Part shown: in pieces, positions 33,735-44,440 of the stretch
How positions within the stretch are numbered: the stretch's first letter is position 1
How the letters are laid out: every line of letters begins with the position of its first letter
Assembly: GCA_900095095.1 (NCBI GenBank)
Contig: FMBT01000401.1
Location: 62,001-126,000 of the forward strand
Length of the DNA: 64,000 nt
Reading direction: 5' to 3'
Origin: Fragilariopsis cylindrus CCMP1102
Lineage: Eukaryota > Bacillariophyta > Bacillariophyceae > Bacillariales > Bacillariaceae
Program-made: the position numbers and the translations under genes
The notes under the pieces: generated by a model
What the model was told of the DNA's origin: nothing
Databases searched by the model: none
The model's input: only the letters and a program-made list of their open reading frames with translations

Positions 33735-35392
33735 GATGAATGATGTATGATGTAAAATTATTGTTTATTATCTTGTGTGTGACCTTGTTAAGATAGTCCT
33801 ACTAGTACTAAAGTATGTCGTTACAAGTGTAGTGCAAATCTCTTTACAAGGCATACATATATCTACTTTATTGTATTACAGTTTGGTTTTTGTTGTGTGT
33901 CGTTGGCATACATTCAGCGACTACTTAGGTCCTACCTGTCGTATAACAGCATGATAATGTATGAATTTTTTGTTTCATCTAAAGTTTTGATTATGGTTCC
34001 CAAGAGTTTTTTTCTGTTTACGTTCTTATTTTTTAATGAGGGTTAAAAAATAAATTAAAAATTAAAAATTTGTTCTCCGCGACTACTGATTGTTTATTGT
34101 GCCCCCTAGTTAATAATTTTACTTATGCCTCCATAATATTCAATAAAAAAATGACTGTCGCAATGCTTCTGTCCTCGAAAATAATCAACTAATAAATCAT
34201 AGTACACAACACCAAGTCAAGTTTGCAATCACGCAGTTTTGTCTTACTAGTAATTGGAGCACACGGCAGCACTCAATATCAAATGACAACTAAATTGATG
34301 ATGTATTGATTGTGTACTGTAGTATATTATGTGCCAATTTGGACAGCTTCAACTAACTAGGTATGATCAAAATGCAGACAGATAGTGTGATTCAATTCAT
34401 CAATAGAGCACATATTGATGGACTTCTTCTCTGACTTTGTTTGCTGTCAAAATTCTGTGTGTCACAAATCTGAATTCACAAAATACACAGCTTCTGCCAA
34501 TTTCATCTCTGTATTTTGATTTACCATCAGTTTAAAGGCAATATGAAACCATATCAACAGTACCTACCAACCAGTCTAGTCATTGCGATATATTCCAAAA
34601 TTTCTCTGGCTCTGATGATATGATTTGATGATGATGATTGATGTTTTGATGATGATGGCTCCATCAAAATTTCTCCAACTCCAGCGATGGAGTTCTCTTA
34701 ATATAATATAAATATTTTTATGGAACACAAGCAGCAGCATCAAGCAATGGGATTGTAGTTCATACATAAATATATATATACATATATAAAGCTGGCTCCA
34801 TACTGTATATTACCTGTACTTATAGATTATCTTGCCACAGATATATACTATACTGTAACTTTCTTACTACATAAGTTAGCTAGCTATGACGTACCAGTAG
34901 TCCGATTACTTCCAGAAAATGTTACAGCACCGTATTAGCTGCGTTACTACATAATTACGATAGCCTTTTATTCGGGACGTGTAGTGTAGCGTGAAGCGCG
35001 CGTTCCTAATCTAATGACGTGTATTATAGCCAATCAGAACAGTTCTAAAAAAGCAAGACCGTGTTCGCATTGAGTTCGAACTCGTGTGAAGCGTGTCACA
35101 AGTGAAACTTGAAATTTGTTCTTTTCCATCCTCACTTTTTCGTTTTCTCACTTCTCAACCTTCCTTTACTTAGTACACACGATACATTCTTTTTGATCGC
35201 CTCTGGCATACTGTATATCACATTTGACACTGTCGGCACAGAAGAGCGACCCGAAAACAAACAATGACCACAAACATCATAAATTACAAGTTAAACTATC
35301 GAAAACAGGAAACTGCAACGACAAAGACACTATTTCATTTGCTCCTACCAATTATTCTTACGCCTCAAAACCAACGGCAGCCTCACGGCAAT
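33735..35392. other. Intergenic region upstream of the plastid TPR gene
   Basis: No gene is seen. It includes GAT-rich repeats near 34610-34660, and five TACTGTA heptamers or near neighbours from 34316 to 35215. A CRE-like TGACGT and a CCAAT box lie near 35015-35037, as listed separately. The frame at 35224-35490 is a shadow of the downstream gene. Confidence 0.4.
35015..35037 (+). promoter_or_regulatory. CRE-like TGACGT and CCAAT box
   Basis: TGACGT (35015-35020) is followed by AGCCAATCAG (35028-35037), a full CCAAT-box core. Both are about 360 bases upstream of the Met at 35393. TGACGT-type elements are known from CO2/cAMP-responsive diatom promoters of plastid carbonic anhydrase. Function here is inferred only. 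Confidence 0.35.
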
Positions 35393-36208
35393 ATGTATTC
35401 GAATTTCCGTATCATTTTTCTAATACTTACGACTATCGTTCTGTATATCACATCATCACCCTTCACAAACGTCGATGCATTTACAAATGATCATCCTAAT
35501 TCTTCGCCGACGATAACGAAAAGCAAATATAATAAAATACGCCAAGAATGGAATGAACGGTCTGTTTCATACTATTCGAAAGTTATGAGGGAAGAACGCA
35601 GACGGAGTATTGGACAGATTAATAATGATATGTTTGATTCCGAACAATATCAACAAGACTTTGAACGGTCGGCACAAAAACATTACTTTGCATTACGAAA
35701 AATTAAAGATGGACAATATGTACATGCTGAAATTATATACAAAAAAATAATACAAGATATTATGAAGGAAGACGAAGACGAAGATGGACAGTGCGATCAT
35801 GCTAAATTAGCCGTAACAACATTATTATTGGCATTGCATTGTCAACGGATGGGTGACTTGAAAAAAACACGATCCGTTTTCCTTAATTTCTTTCGAGAAG
35901 TAGTAATGAGTGAACAGAGAAATAACGTGAACAATCATCATGATGATCACGACGACGGAAAACATCATGAATGTGCCTGTTCTGCAAAGGTATTAGGTGC
36001 ATTTGCTTTATTTGAAATGAAACAGGGAAATACAATTAAGTCATTAGAAATTTTACAAAAGGCTGTGGAATTCGATCCAGCATTGGGACCGATATTACAA
36101 TGGAAACAATTTAGAGACGTACAAGCAATAATAATGAAAAGAAGAAGAAAGGAAAAATGGACAACAACAACAACGCGTCGTCAGTCCGTGGGAGTGGCAT
36201 CACAATAA
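35393..36208 (+). CDS. Probable plastid-targeted TPR-like protein
   Basis: The frame is open from 35264, but I choose the Met at 35393 because it is followed at once by a signal peptide (MYSNFRIIFLILTTIVLYIT) and then VDA-FTNDHPNSSP, which matches the diatom bipartite plastid presequence with Phe at +1 of the cleavage site. The 271-residue product has helical repeats typical of TPR: QKHYFALRKIKDGQYVHAEI, AVTTLLLALHCQRMGDLKKT, and GAFALFEMKQGNTIKSLEIL followed by QKAVEFDPALGPILQWKQF. An acidic and a His/Asp-rich insertion interrupt it. A plastid scaffold role is inferred. I do not recognise an orthologue. Confidence 0.65.
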   Translation: MYSNFRIIFLILTTIVLYITSSPFTNVDAFTNDHPNSSPTITKSKYNKIRQEWNERSVSYYSKVMREERRRSIGQINNDMFDSEQYQQDFERSAQKHYFALRKIKDGQYVHAEIIYKKIIQDIMKEDEDEDGQCDHAKLAVTTLLLALHCQRMGDLKKTRSVFLNFFREVVMSEQRNNVNNHHDDHDDGKHHECACSAKVLGAFALFEMKQGNTIKSLEILQKAVEFDPALGPILQWKQFRDVQAIIMKRRRKEKWTTTTTRRQSVGVASQ

Positions 36209-36670
36209 CAAACTACATCATCACCCAATACCAATAATCATAAGATCATAGAATATAATACCAATTATCCCAACCTCAGACTTTTTAATATTGATCCTTT
36301 GCTTTTGTTGTAGTTTAGAAGACCATCAAATTGTCGAACCTATCCATTGTATCACCATAAATATGAAACTCGATCGTTGGTCGATTTTTTGATTTGAATG
36401 GATTTTTCTCCCTCTTGTATGATGTACCGATGTAGGACTACTAGTCATAGACGTCTTTCATATACGACCACTCAACTATTTTAGTTAGAGATCTTGTTTG
36501 GTGGCAAAACAATATTCAAAAAGTACCAATATCTTAAGGGGTCACATCGAACTACAGAAACATAAATTATTTCATAGTCTTACATACTATATGTTATTAT
36601 TTTTCTCTCTCTCTCTTTCTCTCTCTCTCTTATTGTCTAGCTAGTAGAGTTTATTGTCTAAAATATTTAT
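36209..36670. other. Convergent 3' intergenic region
   Basis: No gene is seen. A CT-only tract lies at about 36603-36632 and a direct TCTAGCTAG word near 36637. TAGGACTACTAGTC at 36433-36446 resembles the inverted form of the shared promoter 15-mer. Confidence 0.4.
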
Positions 36671-37215
36671 CTATCTTTTTTTAAATATTGGAACAAAATA
36701 ATGACCTGGTCGATCATTACGAAGTTGTATAAGTGCATCTTTCCAAACAGAACTTCCACATGGTATAACAGTCCCATTAGATATAAGTTCAGTAGTATTA
36801 CAGTAGCAGTAGCATATTCATCATAATTACATTCAATTTTCTTTCTTAATTTTGATGCTTCTTCTGGATTATTTACTGAATTACGATCAAATTTACTATG
36901 TATATTAGAATTGATTTGTGTTATATCAACAATTATCATCGGTTCACCCACCACCACCACTGCCATTATCATTGTCATTATCACTACCACCACCCGCCTT
37001 ATTTTGTTTTTGTTTTTGTTGTGCAACGTTTTTATTATTAGAATCCTTATCATCATCTTGATATTCGTGGATGTTGTATCTACTGCCCAATAATCGTCCC
37101 ATCGTCATTCTTGTTGTTGTTGTCGACGACTTCGTCAGCTGTATCATTGTTGTTAGCAGACGGAATTACTAACTCCTCCATACCCCATCCGTCTGAATCA
37201 TCAGAATCACTCATG
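36671..37215 (-). CDS. Hypothetical acidic protein, several frame breaks
   Basis: Starting at 37215 the frame reads [20 protein letters not shown] and an Asn/Asp-rich stretch. Coding-like sequence then continues in other frames: [51 protein letters not shown] and, at the end, [20 protein letters not shown] and [13 protein letters not shown], stopping at 36671. About three one-base shifts would be needed, so either the assembly has indels here or this is a decayed gene. The family is unknown. The acidic tryptophan-containing start resembles nuclear or translation-related proteins only loosely. Confidence 0.45.
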
Positions 37216-37831
37216 ATAGTATGTCAATCTTTTTTCTATCTGGACTGCTTCTTCTCTTCTATACCATTACTTATACTATACTTTTCTGATGCATTCACTG
37301 TTGCCGGCGATTCTTCGCGTCGTCTGCTTTGATCGAATATTACAGTAATTTCTAATTTGAAATTTACATAACGTTAACATGGTGAACTTAGTACTGTAGG
37401 TCCCACTAAATAATGTGAAAAGTTTGTTCTTAGATAAAAATGGAAAAAAATTGTTCTCATTTGCAGGGCCGTGCATAAATACGACCAAATTATGAGAGAA
37501 GAGTAAGTTACTTAAGCCATTTTAATCTTAAAATGACTCTAACATTATAATATTTATTTGTAATAACGTTAGCTACAGTACACAGGACTGCTGTTTGTTT
37601 GTTCAATTGAACGTTCTGATTCTGATGGATCCAAGACCCATTCTCTCACCACTAAAAGATTACCTTTCGCATTTGTGTTGTAACTTCTGTCATAGAACTA
37701 GAAAGCAAGAGATAACAATATCATTATTACCAGCGACCAATAAATAAAGTCATATAGTTTCATCACAATACCAATACCAATCCGATCAGCAAATCAAAAA
37801 TGATGAAGAAACCAGTTCGACAACGACAACG
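37216..37831. other. Divergent intergenic region
   Basis: This spacer holds the likely promoters of the gene at 37215 (minus) and oxygenase 2 (plus). TACAGTA or TACTGTA occurs near 37341, 37391 and 37573. No gene is seen. Confidence 0.4.
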
Positions 37832-39327
37832 ATGACGGCATTTCTTAGTTTTATTGTTATTGCTGTTATTATTGCAATTAGTACTCTTCCAGATGTTGTC
37901 ACAAGTCGATCCGAAGAAGAACGTATAGCACATTATCATTCCTTGAATCATACATGGCCACCAGCGGAGTATATTCCTAATACACCAGGATGGAGAAAAT
38001 TATTTGAACATCGATTACGTCAGGTGGAAGAAATTGAAGATCGAACCGAACGATTTGAAGGATTTGCACAAGCAATAAGTGCCGGTGTATTACAACCAAA
38101 TTTTACCGAATATGGATTTGGGTTAGCTCGTGCCCGGAATCATTAATGGTGGATTTACGAAAAGGTGTTCATGATGGTTATCAAAAAGAGGGTGGACCAC
38201 GGTTAGAAAGTTATATTAATGCAATCACTGAACCAAGACCATGGTTTATTGATCGGCCAGATTTAACAACACGTGTCTTAGATGAATTACAAGATTATTC
38301 GAAGCATGGGCAGGTTTCCCATTAACACCAGTGACAGCCTATGGATTTCGTTTATATCGTAATACATCACGATTGCATGTCCATGTGGATAAAACAGCAA
38401 CACATGTTATATCATTTATATTACATATTGATTCATCGGATGATGCTGATCCATGGCCGATTCTAATTGAGGACCTAAATGGAGGTGCGTGTGTTGTTTA
38501 CTAACTACATTGTTGTTCCAGTAATAAACGAACAAAAAATGCTGTCTTGTCTCGTCGGACGATTTTTCTTACACCATTCTCTTTTCTTTTCCTTGACAGT
38601 TACTCATGAAGTTACATTGACAAGTGGTGATATATTATTTTATGAAAGTTCAAAATGTTTTCATGGTCGTCCACGACCATTTAATGGTACATGGTATAGT
38701 AGTGTATTTGTTCATTACTATCCAACACATGGATATAAAGAAACATTTGATGAAATGGGTAAAGTGAATAGAATTCCACCACATTGGGCTGATGAACCAA
38801 CATCACAATATGAAATTCCATTACGGATGCATGGAACAACTATGGAGGAACCATCGTAAGTAATATTATTCTTAGAATCAAGGGAGTGGCAACTATGACT
38901 TTTTGTGTGAGTAGTGTGAAGAGTGATCTAACCCGATTTAATATTGTGCTCACGACTTCTTCTTTTCTTTCCTTCCCAATCTAAATAAATAAATAAATAA
39001 TAAAAGGTGTGATAATATTGGTGTAATACAAAATTTTCGAATAAATGGAGTGGACCGGGAGAGGAGGGATATGTGATCGAACCGGGAGGAAACAAACGTG
39101 TATTGGATATAGCAAAAGTTAATGATTGTAAAGATAGAAATAAAAAATGCAGAGAATGGTCCCTATGGGAATCAAAGGAATGCGACACAAATGCTTCTTT
39201 TATGCATGTTACCTGTCCAAGGAGTTGTAATATATGTTCTATATCTGCACCTGGTAGTAGTAGTACGCCTGGTAGTAGTGGTGTTGGTGGTGTTGATGGT
39301 GGTGGTGGTATTAGCGATGAGTTATAA
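37832..39327 (+). CDS. 2-oxoglutarate/Fe(II) oxygenase with ShKT domain, ER type, 3 exons, frame breaks
   Basis: Exons 37832-38484, 38600-38855 and 39007-39327. A signal peptide (FLSFIVIAVIIAIS) precedes a domain paralogous to the enzyme at 28148: VLQPNFTEYGFGLARA, PRPWFIDRPDLTTRVLDEL, TAYGFRLYRNTSRLHVHVDK (iron ligands HVD), SSDDADPWPILIED and KCFHGRPRPFNGTWYSSVFV (distal His). The end is a ShKT domain (NDCKDRNKKCREW, KECDTNASFMHVTCPRSCNI), a six-Cys module common next to such hydroxylases. The C-terminus is SDEL, a KDEL-like signal. Single-base breaks appear at 38133-38135, 38298-38299 and 39034-39037, each in a short run, with the family sequence resuming in the next frame. I read these as assembly errors. 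Confidence 0.82.
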
Positions 39328-39478
39328 ACTATGTAAGGGATACAGGCACGAAAAGAAAGAAAAGAGAGGAGAAAGTACGTCGTACGTATACATTGCATAA
39401 TTTTTCCTTCTGGCACTATAGAAGAAAATAAACTATATTTATATCTATGTTTATATTTATATAATAATGATACCTTAC

Positions 39479-39641
39479 TTGAAGAATGACGGACACTACG
39501 AAATCCGGGATTATTTTCACATACATCATTAGCATTAGTATCCCAATTTGCCCACCATTCACGTGATTTTATCCAAAAATCTTGGTACTCAACAAGTTTG
39601 GGGTAGAATTCAAAATTTTCTCCTGTTAGATTGCGATCCAT
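39479..39641 (-). CDS. First exon of a small gene antisense to the ShKT exon
   Basis: From 39641 the minus strand reads MDRNLTGENFEFYPKLVEYQ, then SREWWANWDTNANDVCENNP, and reaches a GTAAGG donor at 39478. An acceptor TTCTATAG at 39416 would continue it (with or without splicing the frame stays open to 38928), overlapping the oxygenase 2 exon in antisense. The exon looks protein-like, with many aromatic residues. Its 3' end cannot be placed. It may be a short convergent gene with overlapping 3' ends, or a chance frame. It is divergent from the GST gene at 39948. Confidence 0.35.
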
Positions 39642-39947
39642 CCTTCACGGTCAATGACGACCTAACTACACACACCATTATTTGATTATAATTAAACAAT
39701 ATTCGAGATGAATATTTTCTTGATTTTAGTCGTAGTTTTTAGTCGAAACACAGTTCACTTACAGCGAACAGGCGACGTTGTACGTGGCACAAATAATTAA
39801 AAGCCAATATCGATTTGAATTGTCATACGATACCAGGTAGGATTCATTAACATACACACAACCAGAGTCGTAGTCTTTTCAAGCTAACAAATCACCACAT
39901 ACATACTTGTACTACCGTTAGCTAGACCAGACTAGATCAGATCATCC

Positions 39948-40736
39948 ATGATGACGGTAATGAACAGCAGTGGTATGACATTTGTTTCATTGTTTTTATT
40001 AGTAACGGTGTTACTCTCAAATTCACCACGATCGTCAGCACTCGCAGCAACAGCATCATCGAAGCCTGTTCTTAAATATTTCGATATTAGAGGCGTGGCT
40101 GAAACTAGTCGCATCTTATTTGCTATTGGTGGTGAAGACTATGATGATGCACGGTATCAAATCGACCCTGCAACGTTCGCATCAGCTGCATTTATCACAG
40201 CAAAAGAATCTGGTGATCTTAAAGCGAATCTTAATCGTGCACCGGTTCTAGTAACACCCAATGGAACAACGATCGGTCAAAGCAAAGCGATCGAACGATA
40301 TCTTGCTAAACAATTCAATATGATGGGGAATTCTGACGAAGAAGGGGCTGTCATTGATTGTATCGCTGAACATTGTCGTGACGTGAAGGATGCTGCCGCG
40401 AAGAAGGGATTTTCAATGTTTGTGAGAGACAAGACAGAGGAAGAAAAGGCAAAAGCCCGTACGGAATGGTTTGATGAGGATTTACCTGCAATGCTTGGCA
40501 AAATCGAGGATTCTGTATCTGATATTGGAAACAATGATGGGTATTCTGTTGGATCATCTATATCGTATGCTGATGTTGTCATATGGGCATTATTACGTGA
40601 CTGTTCACCCGCCGATGCAGAGGATACGACGAAGGCAGCAATAAATTGCAAAACATTGAATTCTATTGCTGATACAATCGCAGCACATCCTGGTGTATCA
40701 AAATGGATCGAATCTCGTCCAGAAACCATGTTTTAA
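39948..40736 (+). CDS. Glutathione S-transferase, sigma-like, with N-terminal signal peptide
   Basis: A 262-residue single exon. A hydrophobic leader (FVSLFLLVTVLLSN, cleavage near SSALA) is followed by the thioredoxin-like GST N domain: KPVLKYFDIRGVAETSRILF, with the catalytic Tyr of sigma-class GSTs at KYFDIRG, then APVLVTPNGTTIGQSKAIERYLAKQF (cis-Pro in the VxxP-like position, GQSKAI for the usual QSxAI). The C-terminal all-helical domain runs to SKWIESRPETMF. The leader suggests entry into the secretory pathway or plastid route. No clear A-F motif follows. Role: glutathione conjugation or isomerisation of electrophiles, substrate unknown. Confidence 0.82.
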   Translation: MMTVMNSSGMTFVSLFLLVTVLLSNSPRSSALAATASSKPVLKYFDIRGVAETSRILFAIGGEDYDDARYQIDPATFASAAFITAKESGDLKANLNRAPVLVTPNGTTIGQSKAIERYLAKQFNMMGNSDEEGAVIDCIAEHCRDVKDAAAKKGFSMFVRDKTEEEKAKARTEWFDEDLPAMLGKIEDSVSDIGNNDGYSVGSSISYADVVIWALLRDCSPADAEDTTKAAINCKTLNSIADTIAAHPGVSKWIESRPETMF

Positions 40737-41378
40737 GTTTTCCTCTCTAAAAGTCTGTGTAGTTGCTAGGTATTTCTAAAGCTAATATCAACCTTTAGTA
40801 GAATAATTTTTATCTCTATTAAAGTATCGTTGACTACGAACTCACCTTTTCACTCATAAAAATAAAATTGACTGAAATAATACCATTCCCTATATCCTTG
40901 TATCAAATAGCATTCATATATACGTCACCTGTTGCTTTGACGATTAGATTTCGTGTTTACGTACCCCCACGCTCTGAAAGGAAAGAGCCTGGACCGCACT
41001 TTTTATATAACGCATAGGATGATGGTAAAAATATCTCCAAATCGTAAATCTAAGTAAAAATATGATAATAACATAATAGACAAATAAGGATTCTAAATTA
41101 TGAGAAGCTTGCTGTGTATGAAAAATACATTTCTATTATCATTATTTTATTATTGTTATTATTTTTTACTCGACTGGCTCTCTGACCAGGAACATTATAA
41201 GAGAGCCTATCTAGCTGCTATGATGATGTACTTTTCCCCACACAATCTTAAAATGTTCACGCGACATCGTCGCCGATGGATAATTATTTGTACAATTCCT
41301 GTCATAATGCTACTATTTTATTTTTGTTCATTGGATTTTTGTATTTGTATTTGTATTTCATTTGAATCATTGATTTCT
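40737..41378. other. Convergent 3' intergenic region
   Basis: An AT-rich spacer between the GST and SLD5 genes. A plus frame at 41100-41444 is hydrophobic by composition and overlaps the SLD5 end; it is not supported. Nothing else is seen. Confidence 0.4.
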
Positions 41379-42318
41379 TTAAATGAGCAGTTCCACCTTA
41401 TTTTCTTTCATGTTCTCTTTCATATCCAAATATTTAGCAACTAAGCAACTACCCGCCTCATGATCAATCTCATCTTTATCGACGATCGTATCCTTCACTA
41501 ACCAAAAATGATACCCATCATACTCTGGTTGATCAATCATATCAGGATCATCTAATGCTTGCCATGCTTCAGGAATGGTATCCAGAACAGTAGCATTTAA
41601 ATGATTCTCCATCATGGCACCGTAGGCACGTAAATAGTCAATTTCATTGGCACTCATATCCTCCATTTGGTTCTCATATGGAGTGGATGGGATTCAATTT
41701 TTTGTAACCGGTGTGTGAGCCAATCACTTAACACAAATTTCGCACGGTCTAAATCTTGTTGTTGTAGATTGGACATTAATAATTCAATTGCATTGCGACT
41801 ATCCGAGGACTCATCGATTATTTCTTCACGTTCCTCAAAGGAACGTAAGAGTCCCTGCACCATCTCTTCATCATACTCCAATAATTCAGGACAATGACGT
41901 TCTTGGAGCCATAATTGGTGTAATTTCTCATACAGTTCGTTTGAAATATTCTGTTGCTCATCGTCTTGTTCATCATCATCCTCGTCCATTATGTCCATTC
42001 CTGAGTTTTTTTAAATAGATCCTTTTCCAAGGCGTATTCATTATAATTATCAGTATCAATATCATTATCTCATCGTTGTACATGCCCCTTTCCTTTTCTC
42101 GGACAGCTTCTTGGAGAGCAGCAGGAACTCGAGGCTGCATGGATGCAGGAGTTGCAATATCATATCATCGTAGTCATCATCATCATCACTCAAAGTCTCC
42201 GTGACAGCAGTTTCTACCGTCAAACGTCGATTATCCTGTTTTATTGACAGCCCCACCTGCCTCATCGGCAGCTTCGTTTTCTTCTAGTTCGTCAAGTAAA
42301 TGATAAAGATCAGCCATT
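41379..42318 (-). CDS. SLD5: SLD5, GINS complex subunit 4 (frame breaks)
   Basis: The core from 41998 reads ISNELYEKLHQLWLQERHCP, ELLEYDEEMVQGLLRSFEER and AKFVLSDWLTHRLQKIE. A missing base at 41693-41694 then shifts to YENQMEDMSANEIDYLRAYG, MENHLNATVLDTIPEAW and YDGYHFWLVKDTI. This is the SLD5 order (helical A domain, then the small B domain). GINS with CDC45 and MCM2-7 forms the replicative helicase. Upstream, coding-like pieces in several frames begin at 42318 (MADLYHLLDELEENEAADEA) and include VPAALQEAVREKERGM and EYALEKDLFKKTQEW, so the true N-terminus probably lies there. The C-terminus may be at 41379. Confidence 0.8.
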
Positions 42319-43774
42319 GTTATTTCGTATTAGTACCGTACTGTCTTTGTTATGGATGCTCTTGTTTTTCCTTCGCGGTAATGGCGTTCTGTGTCGTCAA
42401 CTCCTTCTCTTTCAATTAAAAAGTAATTGTTCAGTAGGCGTGTTGTGTGCCTTCATCACATTGCTAATTTTTTGTCATTTTTATTTGTCATAACTTTACT
42501 TACAGTAAGTTAACATGATTGTGCGTGATAATAGCTTCTACGCGGCGCGGAAAATTAAATGGCGCGAAATTTTAAAATCCTCCTCATCAAACGAAAATAT
42601 CATCCCCTTTTAGCAACCCCCAATATCAGTGTCCTTTCTTTTTCTTTTGCTCTCTTTTATCAAGTACAGTAGCCCTACAAGTAAACATAATATACAGTAG
42701 ATAGTATAGTGCAATATTCCTCATCTTGTCACCACAGGAAACTTTTTAATGACAAAAACACTACAGGCAATCCCTGCTCACCTTTTGTGTGTGCTTCCTT
42801 TGTCGCTTTTGGCCATTTTGCAGGACAAGTTGTTAGTGACATCTCAATTTTGACATACTGTAATTGTTTAGTAAGTGTGCTATAAAGCTCAGAAGCTACA
42901 TTTCCTTTCACTAGATATTGCCGCCTCTGGGCTAATCCCAGCAATTGATTAATTACATACGAACACAACACCTGTCTACGTAGCTTACTTACACTGGATT
43001 CTGTAATAACAGAGGCAAGTTTAAAGACGTAAAAGTCTGCTATGCCATACATATCTACATAGAATTTAGCTAAATTAATAATTATATATATAAAATCAAT
43101 GGGTTAAAGTTAAATTTAAAGTTAAGTAGTGTTCTTTCATTCTCGATTGGTTTTTGTTTGCAGCAAGAACTTCTTATTAGATTCCTCTGAAGTACCACCA
43201 AGCAAAGCAGTCCTCATAACTTCTATTTATTGGATTTGCTATGTACTGATAGATTTCGATGTGCGCCCTATGGCATACAGTAATGGGGCAGGTCAGTAAA
43301 GCAGAATGAACACAAAGAACCCAAGAAGCAGACTCTCTTCTTTTTGTATGGTTTTGCCGCAGGTTTCGCTCTATTTTAATTGCAGTGACAGCCAATCAAA
43401 CAACTACACGAGTATTTTCACGATTAACGATGATATTTTGCCAACGCATGAAAATTCATATATGACCGAAACACTACTCCGACAGCAGGAATAAAATCGA
43501 ATTCATACAAATTCGCTAAATGTGATACAGTGGAACAACCGTTGTTGATTCATTATTATTCTTGCTTGTTCTTTCACATTTCACATCGTTTTCTTCTCAC
43601 AAATTAATAGGAGATTCGCGCTTATTCTATACATCCCAACCATTACTTACATACTACATTCTTTCATTCGCACCACTTCTCAAACAAGTAGGCAATAGAT
43701 TCGATTCAATTCAACTGGCACATTCGAACATAGTACAAGTAGTAATAATAGTCTCATACAAATAAATATCAACA
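42319..43774. other. Intergenic region between SLD5 and TMEM65
   Basis: Apart from the E2F-like pair, it holds TACAGTA/TACTGTA heptamers near 42502, 42664, 42694, 42857 and 43275. Two minus frames, 43395-43177 and 43052-42729 (VSKLRRQVLCSYVINQLLGL), look weakly protein-like, and an acceptor-like TATGTAG precedes the second. I cannot support them as a gene. Confidence 0.3.
42544..42569 (-). promoter_or_regulatory. E2F-like site upstream of SLD5
   Basis: GGCGCGAAA (42561-42569) is the reverse complement of TTTCGCGCC, an exact E2F/DP consensus. GGCGCGGAAAA (42544-42554) next to it is a near match. They lie about 225-250 bases upstream of the putative SLD5 start on the minus strand. E2F sites in replication genes are a conserved theme. 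Control here is inferred. Confidence 0.4.
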
Positions 43775-44408
43775 ATGCATCGAGCAATAATCCCTTCTTC
43801 GACGATAAGGCAAGATGCCGATTAGTTACTCGTTTAACGTCGTCGTCTCGTGCACCAAAAGACCAAAAAGTACAACGTGCGTATCTCGACCACAACCATC
43901 ACCAAACAGAGGTCACAACTCATAAAAAGAGTACATTGGCCATGCACAACAACAACAACAGCAACAATGGTATCCATAATAACAGCAACACTGGACAACA
44001 ACATAAACTTACACCACAACAGATACAATCAGTATTTTTATCCGCCACCATTCCAATGATTGGTTTTGGATTTATGGATAATTTTGTGATGATCACAGCA
44101 GGGAATGCTATTGATAATTCATAGGTGTACAAATGGGATTAGCCACAATGACAGCAGCAGCAATTGGACAAGTCGTGAGTGATGTCTCTGGTGTGATGTT
44201 TGGTGATACATTATCCAGAGTCTTTAAAATATCCTCGGCACAGTTAACAGAAACACAACGTAAGTTCGCTGTTGTGCGACGTTTACGATTGGCTGGAGCT
44301 GTATTAGGTGTTATTACTGGTTGTACCTTAGGTGCCACTGCATTATATTTCGTTCCTGATCGTGATACTAGTACTAATAGTAACAACAACAACAAAAGTA
44401 TAGCGTAA
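43775..44408 (+). CDS. TMEM65: TMEM65-family membrane protein (frame breaks)
   Basis: The family signature is clear: ATIPMIGFGFMDNFVMITAG and NAIDNS up to 44120. A missing A at 44121 is followed by GVQMGLATMTAAAIGQVVSD, VSGVMFGDTLSRVFKISSAQ and RRLRLAGAVLGVITGCTLGA. TMEM65 proteins are small mitochondrial inner-membrane proteins, reported to act in sodium/calcium exchange in animals. Three hydrophobic segments are visible. The N-terminus is uncertain: the ATG at 43775 (MHRAIIPSSTIRQ, presequence-like) needs one shift to reach the long frame that follows (RLVTRLTSSSRAPKDQKVQR). A Gln/Asn-rich linker lies before the first membrane segment. The frame stops at 44408, 33 bases before a GAF-like reading. 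Confidence 0.78.
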
Positions 44409-44440
44409 TAGTGCCACCGCTACAGCTATTCATAGAGTGA

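Noticed and set aside
38928-39478. Continuation of the minus-strand frame across the ShKT exon as a 237-codon protein
   Set aside because: The composition mirrors the sense ShKT exon; only the first exon (39641-39479) looks independently protein-like.
42729-43395. Two minus-strand frames as a two-exon gene
   Set aside because: A splice acceptor is plausible but no donor keeps frame, and no family is recognised.
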